DNA of 64,000 nucleotides from NCBI GenBank assembly GCA_965204465.1, contig OZ241995.1:186001-250000 (forward strand). The letters are read 5' to 3'. Under the pieces are notes generated by a model, which saw only the letters and a list, made by a program, of their open reading frames with translations, did no database searches and was not told the origin of the DNA. This stretch comes from CBDBES01 sp965204465. GTDB lineage: Bacteria > Spirochaetota > Leptospiria > Turneriellales > CBDBES01. Within the stretch, counting starts at the first letter, position 1. The number at the start of each line of letters is the position of its first letter. The translations under genes and the position numbers were made by a program. This document shows, piece after piece, positions 53,067 through 62,837 of the stretch.

Positions 53067-55355
53067 ATAACTGAACTTTCCACTACTTCTGCGGAAGGAG
53101 AGGTCTCTCTGAGCTGGGTAAATCCTTCTAATACTGATTTTGCGAAAGTAGAAGTAAGCTGGAGTGCTCCGGAAGATACAGGTTCCGTAATAGAGTTTGA
53201 AGGGCTCCCGGGAGCATCTATGAGCGAAACCATCATCGGGCTGGTCGATGACATAACCTATAATTTTACTTTTAAAACCATTGATTTACTGGGTAATAAA
53301 CAGGTTACCGGCCAGATCATTTCTGTGTCTACCATAGACGATGTCACTCCTCCGCAAGATGTAACGAATGTAAAAGCCATTTCAAGCGATACAGAGATCA
53401 AGTTATGGTGGCAAAATCCGGCAGATTCTGACTTTTCAAAAGTCAAAGTAAGCTGGACTCCTGGAGATGCAGGTTCTGTGAGGGAATTCTCAGGGGCTCC
53501 GGGAGAAGATATGAGAGAGAGCATTACCGGTTTAACCAATGGTACGATGTACACCTTTACGATCAGATCTGTTGATACTGAATCAAATGAACAGAGTACC
53601 GGCAAGACGGTATCAGAGCTGCCCATCCCTCATTGGGGAGGTAAAGATCACATTGAATATGGGTTTAGATGGCATCCCGCATATAACTATGAAGACTCAA
53701 CGGGACTTTTAAATATTCGTGATTTAGATAGAGAAGTATTTAATGATATTAGCTATGTTCATTTTTGGAGTCGTTGGAGGGTCACAGAACCGACTCGTGA
53801 AAAAACTATTGAGAGAGGATTTATTTCTCCTTATCTTAAACAATTAATGAGCTGGATCAATGCCGTACATAGAAAGGGCTTGAAAATACATTTAGAGATC
53901 AAAGATATGCCCTATTGGGTAGGTAGAAATGCTCTTACTTCTACCATGAAGAAAGGCGATAGAGGTTGCTGTGATTTGTATTTTACTGATAGTGACCGTA
54001 CTAACCTTGAACATTTTGAAACTTATCTCAGAAATATGGCAAAACTTTTCGTTGGTAAGGTACAGAGTTATTCTTTTTTTGCTGAGACAAATATACCCAT
54101 AGGATGGAAGGGAACAATTGAGGAAGCCATGGATGCTATGGTAGTTGGGGCCAGTGCCTTGAAAAAGGTATATCAAGAGCATGGATTACCCGTTTCATTC
54201 GCTACAAGTGAAGCCTCTCCTTGTTGGCATTGTGAGAATACAACTGGTCTAATGGGTGCAAATCCCTATGAAAGGACGTTGAATATGTATGATCAATTCA
54301 TTGGTAATGCAGAATTAATGTCTTTATTTCATGCACTTGGTATTACTATGAATGATCATAGCGCTTATGGGAATATGCGTCTTATCAACGATAACCCTTT
54401 ATACAATGAACAGCCTGGGACGGCTCCTGGTTGGGAATTAATTGGTGTGATCAGAAATAAATTGAATCAAGCAGATCATCATGATAAGGATATTCAAACC
54501 ATAGGGAGTTGGATCAGCTGGGACGATGGAATTATGAGAGATGTTAACTTTGATGGAGAAAAAAATGAAGAGGATGCAGTAATCAAGACAATTCGTATTG
54601 TAGGATCATTTCTTAGTAGGGGGCTAAATAAAATAAACCTACCGGCTGTGGATTTTTATAACTCAAATTATCATATAGGTCTTGTAAAACAATTGGACTA
54701 TAATGGCATCATAGAAAACCTTAAAGGTTCATCCTGGGTCGATCCTAATTTAGAAGGTGATTCTAAGATCATAAATAGAAGTTTTGAATATAGATTCAAT
54801 GAAAGTACTTTAGGCATATCACTGAGTGGAAAAAAAGATCATAGAGACCTATATATCAATCGTAATAACCCAAACCATCCGCATTATTATATCTGGAAAT
54901 GGTATTCTCAAATTGCTTCTGGTAAAGATGAGGTAGTTCGTCATGCCATGCAATATGAACAAAATAGTAATAAGATATCTGTATCTGGTTGGGCTTCCGG
55001 TGGATGGCAGTTCAAAATTTCCTCTTACAATGTAACTCAAAATTCTTTCATTGTTTTGCTATATTCAGAGAGAGAAAATGAGACTAGAAATGCAATGATA
55101 AGTATACCTTCCAAGGTTCAACAGGGGGCAGTACACCATAGAAATAGAAATGCTTCTCCATTTATAGGCATGGGCTTCTCAAATGGAGAACGTTATAAAG
55201 TAAAATGGGAAACAAAAGGTATAATCACTTCAACAGGCAGAAATTCAAACAAGCGTTCTGGTACATCTCCAGCTCGAATAGTCAGCAATGGCAGACTGAC
55301 TTTTCAGATATCGAATATAAAAGATTTCACTACATTGGTTTTTAAGAAACTCTAA
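53067..55355 (+). pseudogene. FN3-repeat / TIM-barrel-like exported protein, N-terminus lost
   Basis: Native sequence starts exactly at the IS1182 edge, in frame, with two fibronectin-III-like repeats (EGEVSLSWVNPSNTDFAKVE; EIKLWWQNPADSDFSKVKVS). About 530 residues follow that read like a glycoside-hydrolase TIM barrel: FRWHPAYNYEDSTGLLNIRD, KGLKIHLEIKDMPYW, VQSYSFFAETNIPIGWKG (possible acid/base Glu) and IGSWISWDDGIMRDVNFDG. The C-terminus is strand-rich. There is no start codon or signal peptide before Met 53220. It is probably a beheaded surface enzyme; a GH39/GH5-like class is a guess. Confidence 0.6.
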
Positions 55356-55675
55356 ATTTTAAATTCTCTAATATCCATTTCATAGAGGATCTATGATTCC
55401 GCCTTAAAATTCACTTCTAATTCAGAAAAATGCATATCCAGAAAACGGAAAGATAGTTTTCTCCTTATTTGGATCATAAGTAATGGGGGGGGGGGTATTG
55501 TCGGGGAAAAACAAGGGACAGGGCACAAAACACGGATGCAAAACATCCGTGTTTTACATCCATGTTTTGCAAGTTTCTGTTCGTAAAACTTAGTGGAAAA
55601 CCACAAGAAAAAAAATTTTATTTTCATGAAAAAAGAATCATTTTGAAAGTATTAATATAGTTAAGGAGAGAATAT
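55356..55675. other. Intergenic region with palindromes and a G-run
   Basis: About 320 bases after the FN3 pseudogene. It contains a run of ten G at 55485-55495, the two overlapping hairpins at 55527-55571, and a good ribosome-binding site (AAGGAGAG) before the next gene. No gene is recognised in either direction. Confidence 0.5.
55527..55571. repeat. Two overlapping, mutually exclusive hairpins
   Basis: Hairpin A: arms AAAACACGGATG (55527-55538) and CATCCGTGTTTT (55544-55555), 12 perfect pairs, five-base loop. Hairpin B: arms TGCAAAACAT (55537-55546) and ATGTTTTGCA (55562-55571). B's left arm overlaps A's loop and A's arm ends, so only one can form. Part of it is an inverted copy of 9495-9509. 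Confidence 0.8.
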
Positions 55676-55963
55676 ATGACAATTCAATTACATACTTTTC
55701 TATCTCAAAAATTAGTAGCTCAATGGGGCCATTATAGAGAAAGTTGGGAAACAAACTTATATGAAATATTAGGATTTCCAGTAAGGCTTTCTTCTTTTTT
55801 CTGGGAAGTGGAAAATATTCTATCGGCAGGATGCTTTCCTGAAAAGATCAGTATAGATTGTGATTTGCTAAATGGTTGGTATCCCATAATGTATCAAGAA
55901 AATCTACGAAGTGATCTAGGGAAATATATATTGCAAAAGCTGATCAGTGTAATGATGCATTAA
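55676..55963 (+). CDS. Small protein, unknown (95 residues)
   Basis: It has a clear ribosome-binding site (AAGGAGAG, eight bases before ATG) and a plausible soluble, Trp-rich sequence (WGHYRESWETNLYEILGFP, then FFWEVENILSAGCFPEKIS). I know no family for it. It stands alone: the palindromes lie upstream and 324 bases without a gene follow. The forward frame and ribosome-binding site make it a probable real gene. Confidence 0.5.
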   Translation: MTIQLHTFLSQKLVAQWGHYRESWETNLYEILGFPVRLSSFFWEVENILSAGCFPEKISIDCDLLNGWYPIMYQENLRSDLGKYILQKLISVMMH

Positions 55964-56287
55964 AAATTGTTGGATTATGATCTTTAAAAGATCTATCTTG
56001 ATCGTTTAGTACTCATTTTTTTTCTCGTCCTATCCAATTACTAGCGTGATTCAAGCCTAATGGCAGCTTTTTTGAATGAACACTGTTAAGCAGGTTACAA
56101 TAATGAAATGCTCTTATAATAATAAAACAAGATAATTTTCATAATGATTGGATAACTACTATTCATAAAAGCGATCATCATTACTCATAGATGAATATCT
56201 ATCTCAAGTGAAAGAGAGATAACAAGGTATTTTTGAATATAAAAGCCTATCTTAGTTTTGTATCAACTCTTAGGTCCTGTGTAATTT
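55964..56287. other. Intergenic region before the histidine kinase
   Basis: 324 AT-rich bases. I see no gene, no obvious RNA and no clear promoter pair, although the kinase promoter must lie here. Confidence 0.45.
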
Positions 56288-58675
56288 ATGTTTTCTTTGT
56301 ATAGTATATTTGCAACAATCATGGTCGCTTTAGGCGCTGCTATTTTATTTATTTGTTCTATACGTACAAAGAAAATCATTCCTTTAATAGAAAAAGAACA
56401 TGTTACTTCTAAAGAATGGAAATTATTGTATTATCTAATGATCTTTTTTTCCATTGGATATTTTGGTACGATCAACTTTATGTATACCAACGATGTCAAT
56501 TATTTGGTCTTGATCATTGGCTGTATATTTTTCTTTGGGGCTGTATTTGTTTGTATTGTTACCAGAGTGGGACACAAAACAATTATAAATCTGGAACATT
56601 TGATCAGTATAAGAACACAAGAGCTAAAAAAATCAAAATTTAAATTGATCAAGATCAGTGAAAGAAACAAGGCATTATTGAATGCCATCCCGGATATGAT
56701 ATTCGTATTGAACAAACAAGGGATATGCGTTGAATATAAAGATAAGGAAAAGAGGTTAACTCTTCTAAAGGCTAAGAGATATGTAGGAAAGAATATTTAC
56801 GATTTTACTCCCGAGAATTCTCATGATTTTGCAGTGAATACTTCTCAAAGGATTGTACATTCTCATTATACGGAAAAAAAGATCAAGAATAATAATGAGT
56901 ATAAGAAATCTAAATACTATAGCATAAATTATAAACTTGAGCTGGATAGAAATCCATATGATTTTGAGGCGCGTTGTATACTATTACATAATGGGACAAT
57001 TCTTACAATGATTAGAGACGTTACGGAGATAAAAAGCCTGGAGCGCCAGTTAATTGAACAAAAAAATAAGGCAATTCAAACGGCTCAATTAGAAACACAA
57101 TTTTTGGCAAATATGAGTCACGAGATCAGAACTCCCTTGAATTCTGTTTTAGGCTTAACCGATCTTGTACTCAAAACAGATCTTTCTGCATATCAAAAGA
57201 AATATTTGAATATCATACAGTCTTCCGGAGACAGTCTTTTATATTTGATCAATGATATTTTAGATTTTTCAAAAATAAGAGCAGGTGAATTAGCCATCGA
57301 AAAAATATCATTCTCTTTAAAAAATACCCTAGGTAATGTAATAAAGGAAATGGGTATAATTGCTAAAAAGAAGAAAATTCAACTTATTCGTGAAATAGAA
57401 CCGAGTGTTCCAGATCATATTATAGGAGACCCACATAGATTGAAGCAGATCATTACAAATTTGGTCAACAATGCAATTAAATTCACAAGTAAAGGATATA
57501 TTGAATTAAGAATAGAGAAGGTATCTAAGGAGTCATATTCATCCGACAACGAAACGGCAATTAAATTTTCTATAATAGATACTGGTATTGGGATTCCTAA
57601 AGAAATGCATGAAAAAATTTTTGGACAATTCATTCAAACAGACGAATCAACTACCAGAAACTTTGGAGGTACAGGACTTGGTTTGGCTATATCTAAGAAA
57701 CTAGTGAATTTAATGGGGGGAGAAATCAATCTGAAAAGTCCTGTTCATAAAAATTTCAATTCACACGGACCAGGAACCATGTTCTGGTTTCAAATTCCTT
57801 TTCAAATTTCTTCTGAAAATATTCCCAGTCAACCTATAGTAAAAAACCAAAATATAAAACTAAATCAATATAAAGCCTGTCTACTTAGTGATGCTAGTTC
57901 TAAAAATTTCAAATTTAAAAGACAATTGTCGCATCATGGCCTTTCAATTCATTCTATGAAAAATTCTTCACAAATATATAATTGGCTTAAAAAAAATGGA
58001 GATCAACATAATTTTATATTATTTCTAGATACTGGTTTAAAAGAAATGGATGTATTTAAACTAACTCATGAGATAAAAACTAAGAATCCGGATATCCCAG
58101 TGGCTATTTATGCTTCTGTTAGTTTTCTGGATGATGTTCAAAAATCACATATCAGTAAGGCAGACGCCTATATTAAATTACCCGTTGATACAAAAGTCCT
58201 GAAAGAAAATCTTATACAGATTCTTCAAAAAAAAATATCTTCAAAATCAAGTACCAATCTCAAAGAAAAGATATCTAAGAGCAAAACTACCCAAAAAAGA
58301 GCAACAAACAGAAAAAAAGAAGTCAATATATTGGTGGTAGAAGATAATGAAGTAAACCAAATGTTGATCCAAAAAATGTTAGAGAATCAAAAATTTAATC
58401 TTAAAATTGAAGATAATGGAGAAAAAGGAATTATAGAAGCGCAGAAAAACCATTACGATATGATATTCATGGATATCTCCATGCCGAAAATGGATGGATA
58501 TGAAGCTACCAGAATACTGCGTGAACGTAATCTAAATTCTCCTATCATTGCATTGACCGCTCATGCACTGCCTGAACACAGAGAAAAAATAAAAGAATGC
58601 GGGATGAATGATTATCTTTTAAAACCCTTCAAATCAGAGAGTCTTTTAGAAACAATTAAGAAGTGGACTGGCTGA
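56288..58675 (+). CDS. Hybrid sensor histidine kinase with two receiver domains
   Basis: A 795-residue hybrid kinase. Three hydrophobic segments open it (about residues 5-25, 43-63, 68-90), then a PAS-like region (NAIPDMIFVLNKQGICVEY), the dimerisation box FLANMSHEIRTPLNSVLGLT (His near 278), N-box NLVNNAIKFT and G-boxes DTGIGIPKEM and GGTGLGLAIS. A degenerate first receiver (about 535-650) lacks the usual acidic pair. The second receiver is complete: ILVVEDNEVNQ, MIFMDISMPKMDGYEATRIL and LKPF. No downstream regulator is adjacent. The signal is unknown. Confidence 0.9.
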   Translation: MFSLYSIFATIMVALGAAILFICSIRTKKIIPLIEKEHVTSKEWKLLYYLMIFFSIGYFGTINFMYTNDVNYLVLIIGCIFFFGAVFVCIVTRVGHKTIINLEHLISIRTQELKKSKFKLIKISERNKALLNAIPDMIFVLNKQGICVEYKDKEKRLTLLKAKRYVGKNIYDFTPENSHDFAVNTSQRIVHSHYTEKKIKNNNEYKKSKYYSINYKLELDRNPYDFEARCILLHNGTILTMIRDVTEIKSLERQLIEQKNKAIQTAQLETQFLANMSHEIRTPLNSVLGLTDLVLKTDLSAYQKKYLNIIQSSGDSLLYLINDILDFSKIRAGELAIEKISFSLKNTLGNVIKEMGIIAKKKKIQLIREIEPSVPDHIIGDPHRLKQIITNLVNNAIKFTSKGYIELRIEKVSKESYSSDNETAIKFSIIDTGIGIPKEMHEKIFGQFIQTDESTTRNFGGTGLGLAISKKLVNLMGGEINLKSPVHKNFNSHGPGTMFWFQIPFQISSENIPSQPIVKNQNIKLNQYKACLLSDASSKNFKFKRQLSHHGLSIHSMKNSSQIYNWLKKNGDQHNFILFLDTGLKEMDVFKLTHEIKTKNPDIPVAIYASVSFLDDVQKSHISKADAYIKLPVDTKVLKENLIQILQKKISSKSSTNLKEKISKSKTTQKRATNRKKEVNILVVEDNEVNQMLIQKMLENQKFNLKIEDNGEKGIIEAQKNHYDMIFMDISMPKMDGYEATRILRERNLNSPIIALTAHALPEHREKIKECGMNDYLLKPFKSESLLETIKKWTG

Positions 58676-58735
58676 TGGGTCTTTTTGATATAGCATATAA
58701 ATGACTTTTAAAAATGGGAAAAAACTTTCCATAAG

Positions 58736-60142
58736 GTGAAAATACCCGATTTTAAGAATATACTCTTGGTGGGAGCAGCAGGGAAGACTGGGATCATGTA
58801 TGCAAGGCTTCTATTGAAAGAGGGAAAGAGAGTATTTGCTTATGACAAAGATCATTCTGCCTCTTATTCAGATGAATTAATCCACGATGACAATTTTTTT
58901 ATTGTCCCTAATGCTGATTTAGAGAGCGGTGATATTTTAGAAAAAGTCGAAGCGGTTACTTTAAGTCCAGGAGTCCCTTTAAAGCAAGAAATTTTCAGCA
59001 GATCAATAGAGCAAAATAAAATACTGATCAGTGAATTAGAATTTTGCATTCCTTATTTGAAACAGCTTCGCTGGATAGGGGTAACTGGTACAGATGGGAA
59101 GAGCACTACTGTATCATTGATTACTCATATATTGAACCAGTTACATATACCTTCTATTTCTTGTGGCAATATTGGAACTCCTTTTTCAGAGGTGGTGATG
59201 ATGTGCCAAAAAGAATCCACTCTTAAATTTATTGTGGCTGAATTAAGTAGTTATCAATTGGAGCTGGCCAGGAACTTAAAATTAGAAATAGCCATTCTGT
59301 TGAATATAAGCAGTGACCATCTGGAAAGATATGAGAGTCAACAAGAATATGAAGATACTAAATGGAAGATTGCCAATAGCATAGATGTTTCTGGTACTTT
59401 TATTGTTTCTAGTGATTTATACAAAAAGAGAAATGATCATACTCCTATACATGGAGATATAGCACAAGTGGATATTGATTCTATGATATCATCTCATTTC
59501 CGCTGGCATATAAAAAATCCAGCCACCATGCAAGAATATATTTTGCTGGATTCATCAGGACAAGAAATGATCTCTTCTGATCGGCTGAAAATATACGGTA
59601 GGCATAATCTGACCAATATATTATTTGCTTTAGAAAACTGCAGGATTCTACTGCCAGATATAGATTACGCTAAATTTATAGAAGTCATTCAAAGCTATAC
59701 TTCTTTACCACATCGTTTTGAATTGGTAGCAGAAACAAAAGATACAAAATATATAAATGATTCTAAGGCGACCACCACTCAATCAGTCTTAAAGGCAATC
59801 GAAAATACAGACCAAGGGGTTTATCTTTTTATGGGTGGTAGAAGCAAGGGGGAGGATTATTCTGTAATTACCAAGCCTCTTAAAGATAAAAAAGCCAAAT
59901 TGTTCTTATTCGGAGAAAACGCCCTCCAACTGGATAGCACCCTGAGAAAGGGTAAATGTAATGTTATTGGATGCTACCAAAATTTAGAAGAAGCCTACCA
60001 GGCTGCTTATCTGCATCGCCAGAAAAACAGGGGAAAAAAAGTAACCTTTTTATTATCCCCTGGGTGTACTTCATGGGATCAATATAAGAACTTTGAAGAA
60101 AGAGGAGAACACTTTAGGCGATTAGTGGATATTCATATTTAG
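58736..60142 (+). CDS. murD: UDP-N-acetylmuramoyl-L-alanine--D-glutamate ligase
   Basis: A 468-residue Mur ligase that adds D-glutamate in peptidoglycan synthesis. The nucleotide-binding loop GVTGTDGKSTTVSL is near residue 115, NIGTPFSEV and AELSSYQLELA follow, and the C-terminal NDSKATTTQSVLKAIE and LSPGCTSWDQYKNFEERG are typical of MurD. The start codon is GTG. It stands apart from other cell-wall genes here. Confidence 0.93.
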   Translation: MKIPDFKNILLVGAAGKTGIMYARLLLKEGKRVFAYDKDHSASYSDELIHDDNFFIVPNADLESGDILEKVEAVTLSPGVPLKQEIFSRSIEQNKILISELEFCIPYLKQLRWIGVTGTDGKSTTVSLITHILNQLHIPSISCGNIGTPFSEVVMMCQKESTLKFIVAELSSYQLELARNLKLEIAILLNISSDHLERYESQQEYEDTKWKIANSIDVSGTFIVSSDLYKKRNDHTPIHGDIAQVDIDSMISSHFRWHIKNPATMQEYILLDSSGQEMISSDRLKIYGRHNLTNILFALENCRILLPDIDYAKFIEVIQSYTSLPHRFELVAETKDTKYINDSKATTTQSVLKAIENTDQGVYLFMGGRSKGEDYSVITKPLKDKKAKLFLFGENALQLDSTLRKGKCNVIGCYQNLEEAYQAAYLHRQKNRGKKVTFLLSPGCTSWDQYKNFEERGEHFRRLVDIHI

Positions 60143-60301
60143 TGATAAAAAGATTCAGAATACCCCGGAATTTGCTTATGGTTTGGCTTGGATCATACAA
60201 TTTATAAGAGCATAATAAAAAATTATATCAAAGGATAGATCATTCCAGCAAAAAAGAAAAGTTATTTTGATATTTTATACAGTAATTTCTATTCTATAAA
60301 C

Positions 60302-61921
60302 TCAGGGTACACTGTAATATTTATTCCAAATATCTTTATATCGATTCACTTCTTTTTTAAACTGATCTGAACTACAGTGTAAATATCTACAATATAATTT
60401 TCCTATTCTATTTAATATCTCTTCACCTCCTTTAGGTAAAATCAGGCCAAGGTGAGTACGCCTAAGCATCAGATCATCTAAATGAATAACAGCCTCTTTT
60501 TTTAAAGACCATATAATTTCTCCCCAAAAATAGTTCGTATCTTGTATTTGTCTCAGATCTGATTTTTTTGTTTCTTTAATAAATGATTCAGCAAGACCTC
60601 CATATAAACCAGATAGGCGCTTTAATTGAGAAATGCCTAGTATTTTTTCCCAAGAAGAAGGCCAATTATGAATATCCCATTTTGAATAAGGAATATGTTT
60701 TTTGATCTTCTTAATAGAAGCGGCTGTTCCATTTAATTCTGTAATGGAATGTTTCAAGACTTCGTATGAGGATATGGCAAAAGTAGTCAATTTACTTCCT
60801 GCAACCGAAACAATACCATTAGACTTCCAGATGAAATGATCCCTACTTTCGGACGATGGCTTGAGCATTTTATTCTTGCTTACTATAGGACGTATTCCGG
60901 ACCAGCTGGATATAATATCCTCTTTTTTAAGTTTAGCCTCTGGGAAATGATCATTTGCCGCTTTTAAAAGATAATCCACTTCTTTTTTATCTATTGCTGG
61001 CTCTTCTTTCAGATTTTTTTTGTGATCCAGATCTGTAGTACCAATTACAGTATGATCCTCCCAAGGGAATGCAAAAAGTAATCTCTTATCTTGAGGATGG
61101 ATCATGGAAATAGTATAAGAAAGGGGTAACCTGTTTCCTGAAACACAAATATGGCTTCCTCTGAGAGGACGGATACGTTTACTGCTGCCCATATTTTTCC
61201 CGAATTTTTCTGCCCAGACACCTGTGCAATTAATGATTGATCTACTTCGGAAAGTTACTTTTTGTTTGGTTAATATGTCCATGGCAGATAAAAAAAAATT
61301 TCTTCTTCCTGATCTATTTATTTTCAGGGCTTCGCAATAGTTTAGAGCATGGCCATTCATTGACCTGGCTTCTTGCAGTAGTCTGAAAACTAAACGAGAG
61401 TCATTGGTTTTAGCATCATAGAAATGAGTGCCTCCTTTTAATTGATGAGGGTCAATCCCAGGTACGATTTTTAGCAGATCATCTTTTGAAATGCTACTAT
61501 GTTGCCTTTTACCTGAAAACAGATCATATATATTCAGTAAGATTTTAAAAAGACTTTTAGGCGGCCATTTAGCCTTATAGTGCGGCATTATATAGGCAAA
61601 ACTCTCTACCAACCCTGGCATATTTTTTAGTAAATATTCTCTTTCATGTACAGATTCTTTAGTAAGCTTAAAGTTTCCTTGTGCTAAATAACGTAAACCT
61701 CCATGTATCATTTTAGATGAGCGGCAGGAAGTGCCCCAGGCAAAATCTCTTTGTTCAATTAATAGTGTTTTAAAACCATGATAAGATGCATTATGCAAAA
61801 CACCCGCTCCTATAATGCCCCCGCCAATGATCACAATATCCCAATCTGTTGATATGAGTTCTTTTAAATAATAGGCCTTCCTGTTTTTAGGATGCCAATT
61901 GATCTTTTCCGTTGTAATCAT
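60302..61921 (-). CDS. glpD: Aerobic glycerol-3-phosphate dehydrogenase
   Basis: A 539-residue FAD enzyme that oxidises glycerol-3-phosphate to dihydroxyacetone phosphate at the membrane. The FAD motif IVIIGGGIIGAGVLHNA (about residue 30) and the family signature WGTSCRSSKMIHGGLRYLAQ are present, as are PWEDHTVIGTTDLDH and SWSGIRPIVS. The first 25 residues are slightly longer than in E. coli. It could feed glycerol from lipids into the chain. No glpF/glpK is nearby. Confidence 0.93.
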   Translation of the reverse strand: MITTEKINWHPKNRKAYYLKELISTDWDIVIIGGGIIGAGVLHNASYHGFKTLLIEQRDFAWGTSCRSSKMIHGGLRYLAQGNFKLTKESVHEREYLLKNMPGLVESFAYIMPHYKAKWPPKSLFKILLNIYDLFSGKRQHSSISKDDLLKIVPGIDPHQLKGGTHFYDAKTNDSRLVFRLLQEARSMNGHALNYCEALKINRSGRRNFFLSAMDILTKQKVTFRSRSIINCTGVWAEKFGKNMGSSKRIRPLRGSHICVSGNRLPLSYTISMIHPQDKRLLFAFPWEDHTVIGTTDLDHKKNLKEEPAIDKKEVDYLLKAANDHFPEAKLKKEDIISSWSGIRPIVSKNKMLKPSSESRDHFIWKSNGIVSVAGSKLTTFAISSYEVLKHSITELNGTAASIKKIKKHIPYSKWDIHNWPSSWEKILGISQLKRLSGLYGGLAESFIKETKKSDLRQIQDTNYFWGEIIWSLKKEAVIHLDDLMLRRTHLGLILPKGGEEILNRIGKLYCRYLHCSSDQFKKEVNRYKDIWNKYYSVP

Positions 61922-61933
61922 TCTTAAAATAGC

Positions 61934-62686
61934 TTATTTCTTAAAGCTTAAAATAAATATAGATGTAGCAAGCAGAATGGTAATCGGAATGATCCATGGG
62001 GATATTAATTTTAGGATGTTGATTTTTACAGCCTTTGATAAAGTTTTCTTTAATTTTTGGATAGAAGTTTTATTTTTTTCAATGATGTTTTTCAGAATGG
62101 CATCTTCATTATTTTCATAGAGCATTTCCATTGGAGTTTCCGTTTCTTCTTTTTCTGAAGCTATATGTTCCAGAACTACTTCTGGAGAAAAATTCTGTTT
62201 CGTATTGTCTAACCGAGATTGCATTCTTTTAAGAGTATTCATAGAATCTATGGGAACAGAGAATTCAAAAAAATAGATTATGTCTATAAGAGCAAAATAA
62301 TTGGTATTCCAGGGAGAATTAAGAAAAATATCAATTTCTGGATTTTCAATGTCATTGTTTTTGAAATAAAGGCTATAGCTTAATTCATAATAGATCTGAT
62401 TCAAATACCCTATTGTACTGTAAATATAACCTGAGGTAAGATAGCTTGTATGTTCTGAGCCACCGGCTTTCTTTCTTAATCCTTTGTTTGGAAAAAGCAA
62501 CTTATCAAAATAGGCTTCTATTTGCTTAAAGTCATTGATCACTTTCACTTTCTTTTGTTCTAAGGACAATTCAGGGTGGATATCAATATACAATTTCAAA
62601 TTAATAGCTTTAAAATTTTTTTTAACAAAGTCAAATCTAAAATTTATCGTAGCCAGACGGATTAAACTAAATATTTCTTTATCCAT
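61934..62686 (-). CDS. C-terminal tail-anchored protein, unknown
   Basis: I start at the Met of MDKEIFSLIRL (62686), 250 residues; an upstream start would add 14 poorly conserved-looking residues. The body is helical and rich in aromatics and charged residues (YSTIGYLNQIYYELSYSLYF), followed by a charged linker and one C-terminal transmembrane helix (ISPWIIPITILLATSIFILS), so the domain is probably cytoplasmic. No family recognised. It is 12 bases upstream of glpD and probably cotranscribed with it. Confidence 0.65.
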   Translation of the reverse strand: MDKEIFSLIRLATINFRFDFVKKNFKAINLKLYIDIHPELSLEQKKVKVINDFKQIEAYFDKLLFPNKGLRKKAGGSEHTSYLTSGYIYSTIGYLNQIYYELSYSLYFKNNDIENPEIDIFLNSPWNTNYFALIDIIYFFEFSVPIDSMNTLKRMQSRLDNTKQNFSPEVVLEHIASEKEETETPMEMLYENNEDAILKNIIEKNKTSIQKLKKTLSKAVKINILKLISPWIIPITILLATSIFILSFKK

Positions 62687-62837
62687 AGTATATAGATGAT
62701 AATAAAGTAATTGACTTTCCTGTAGCAACTACTATTTATAGACTTAATTGTAATTTTAATGGTTTTTTATAGTATTAAAAGAGATGCTTTTATAGCAGCT
62801 ATTACATTTATAGGTAATTTACGGTAAAGTTTTTTCA

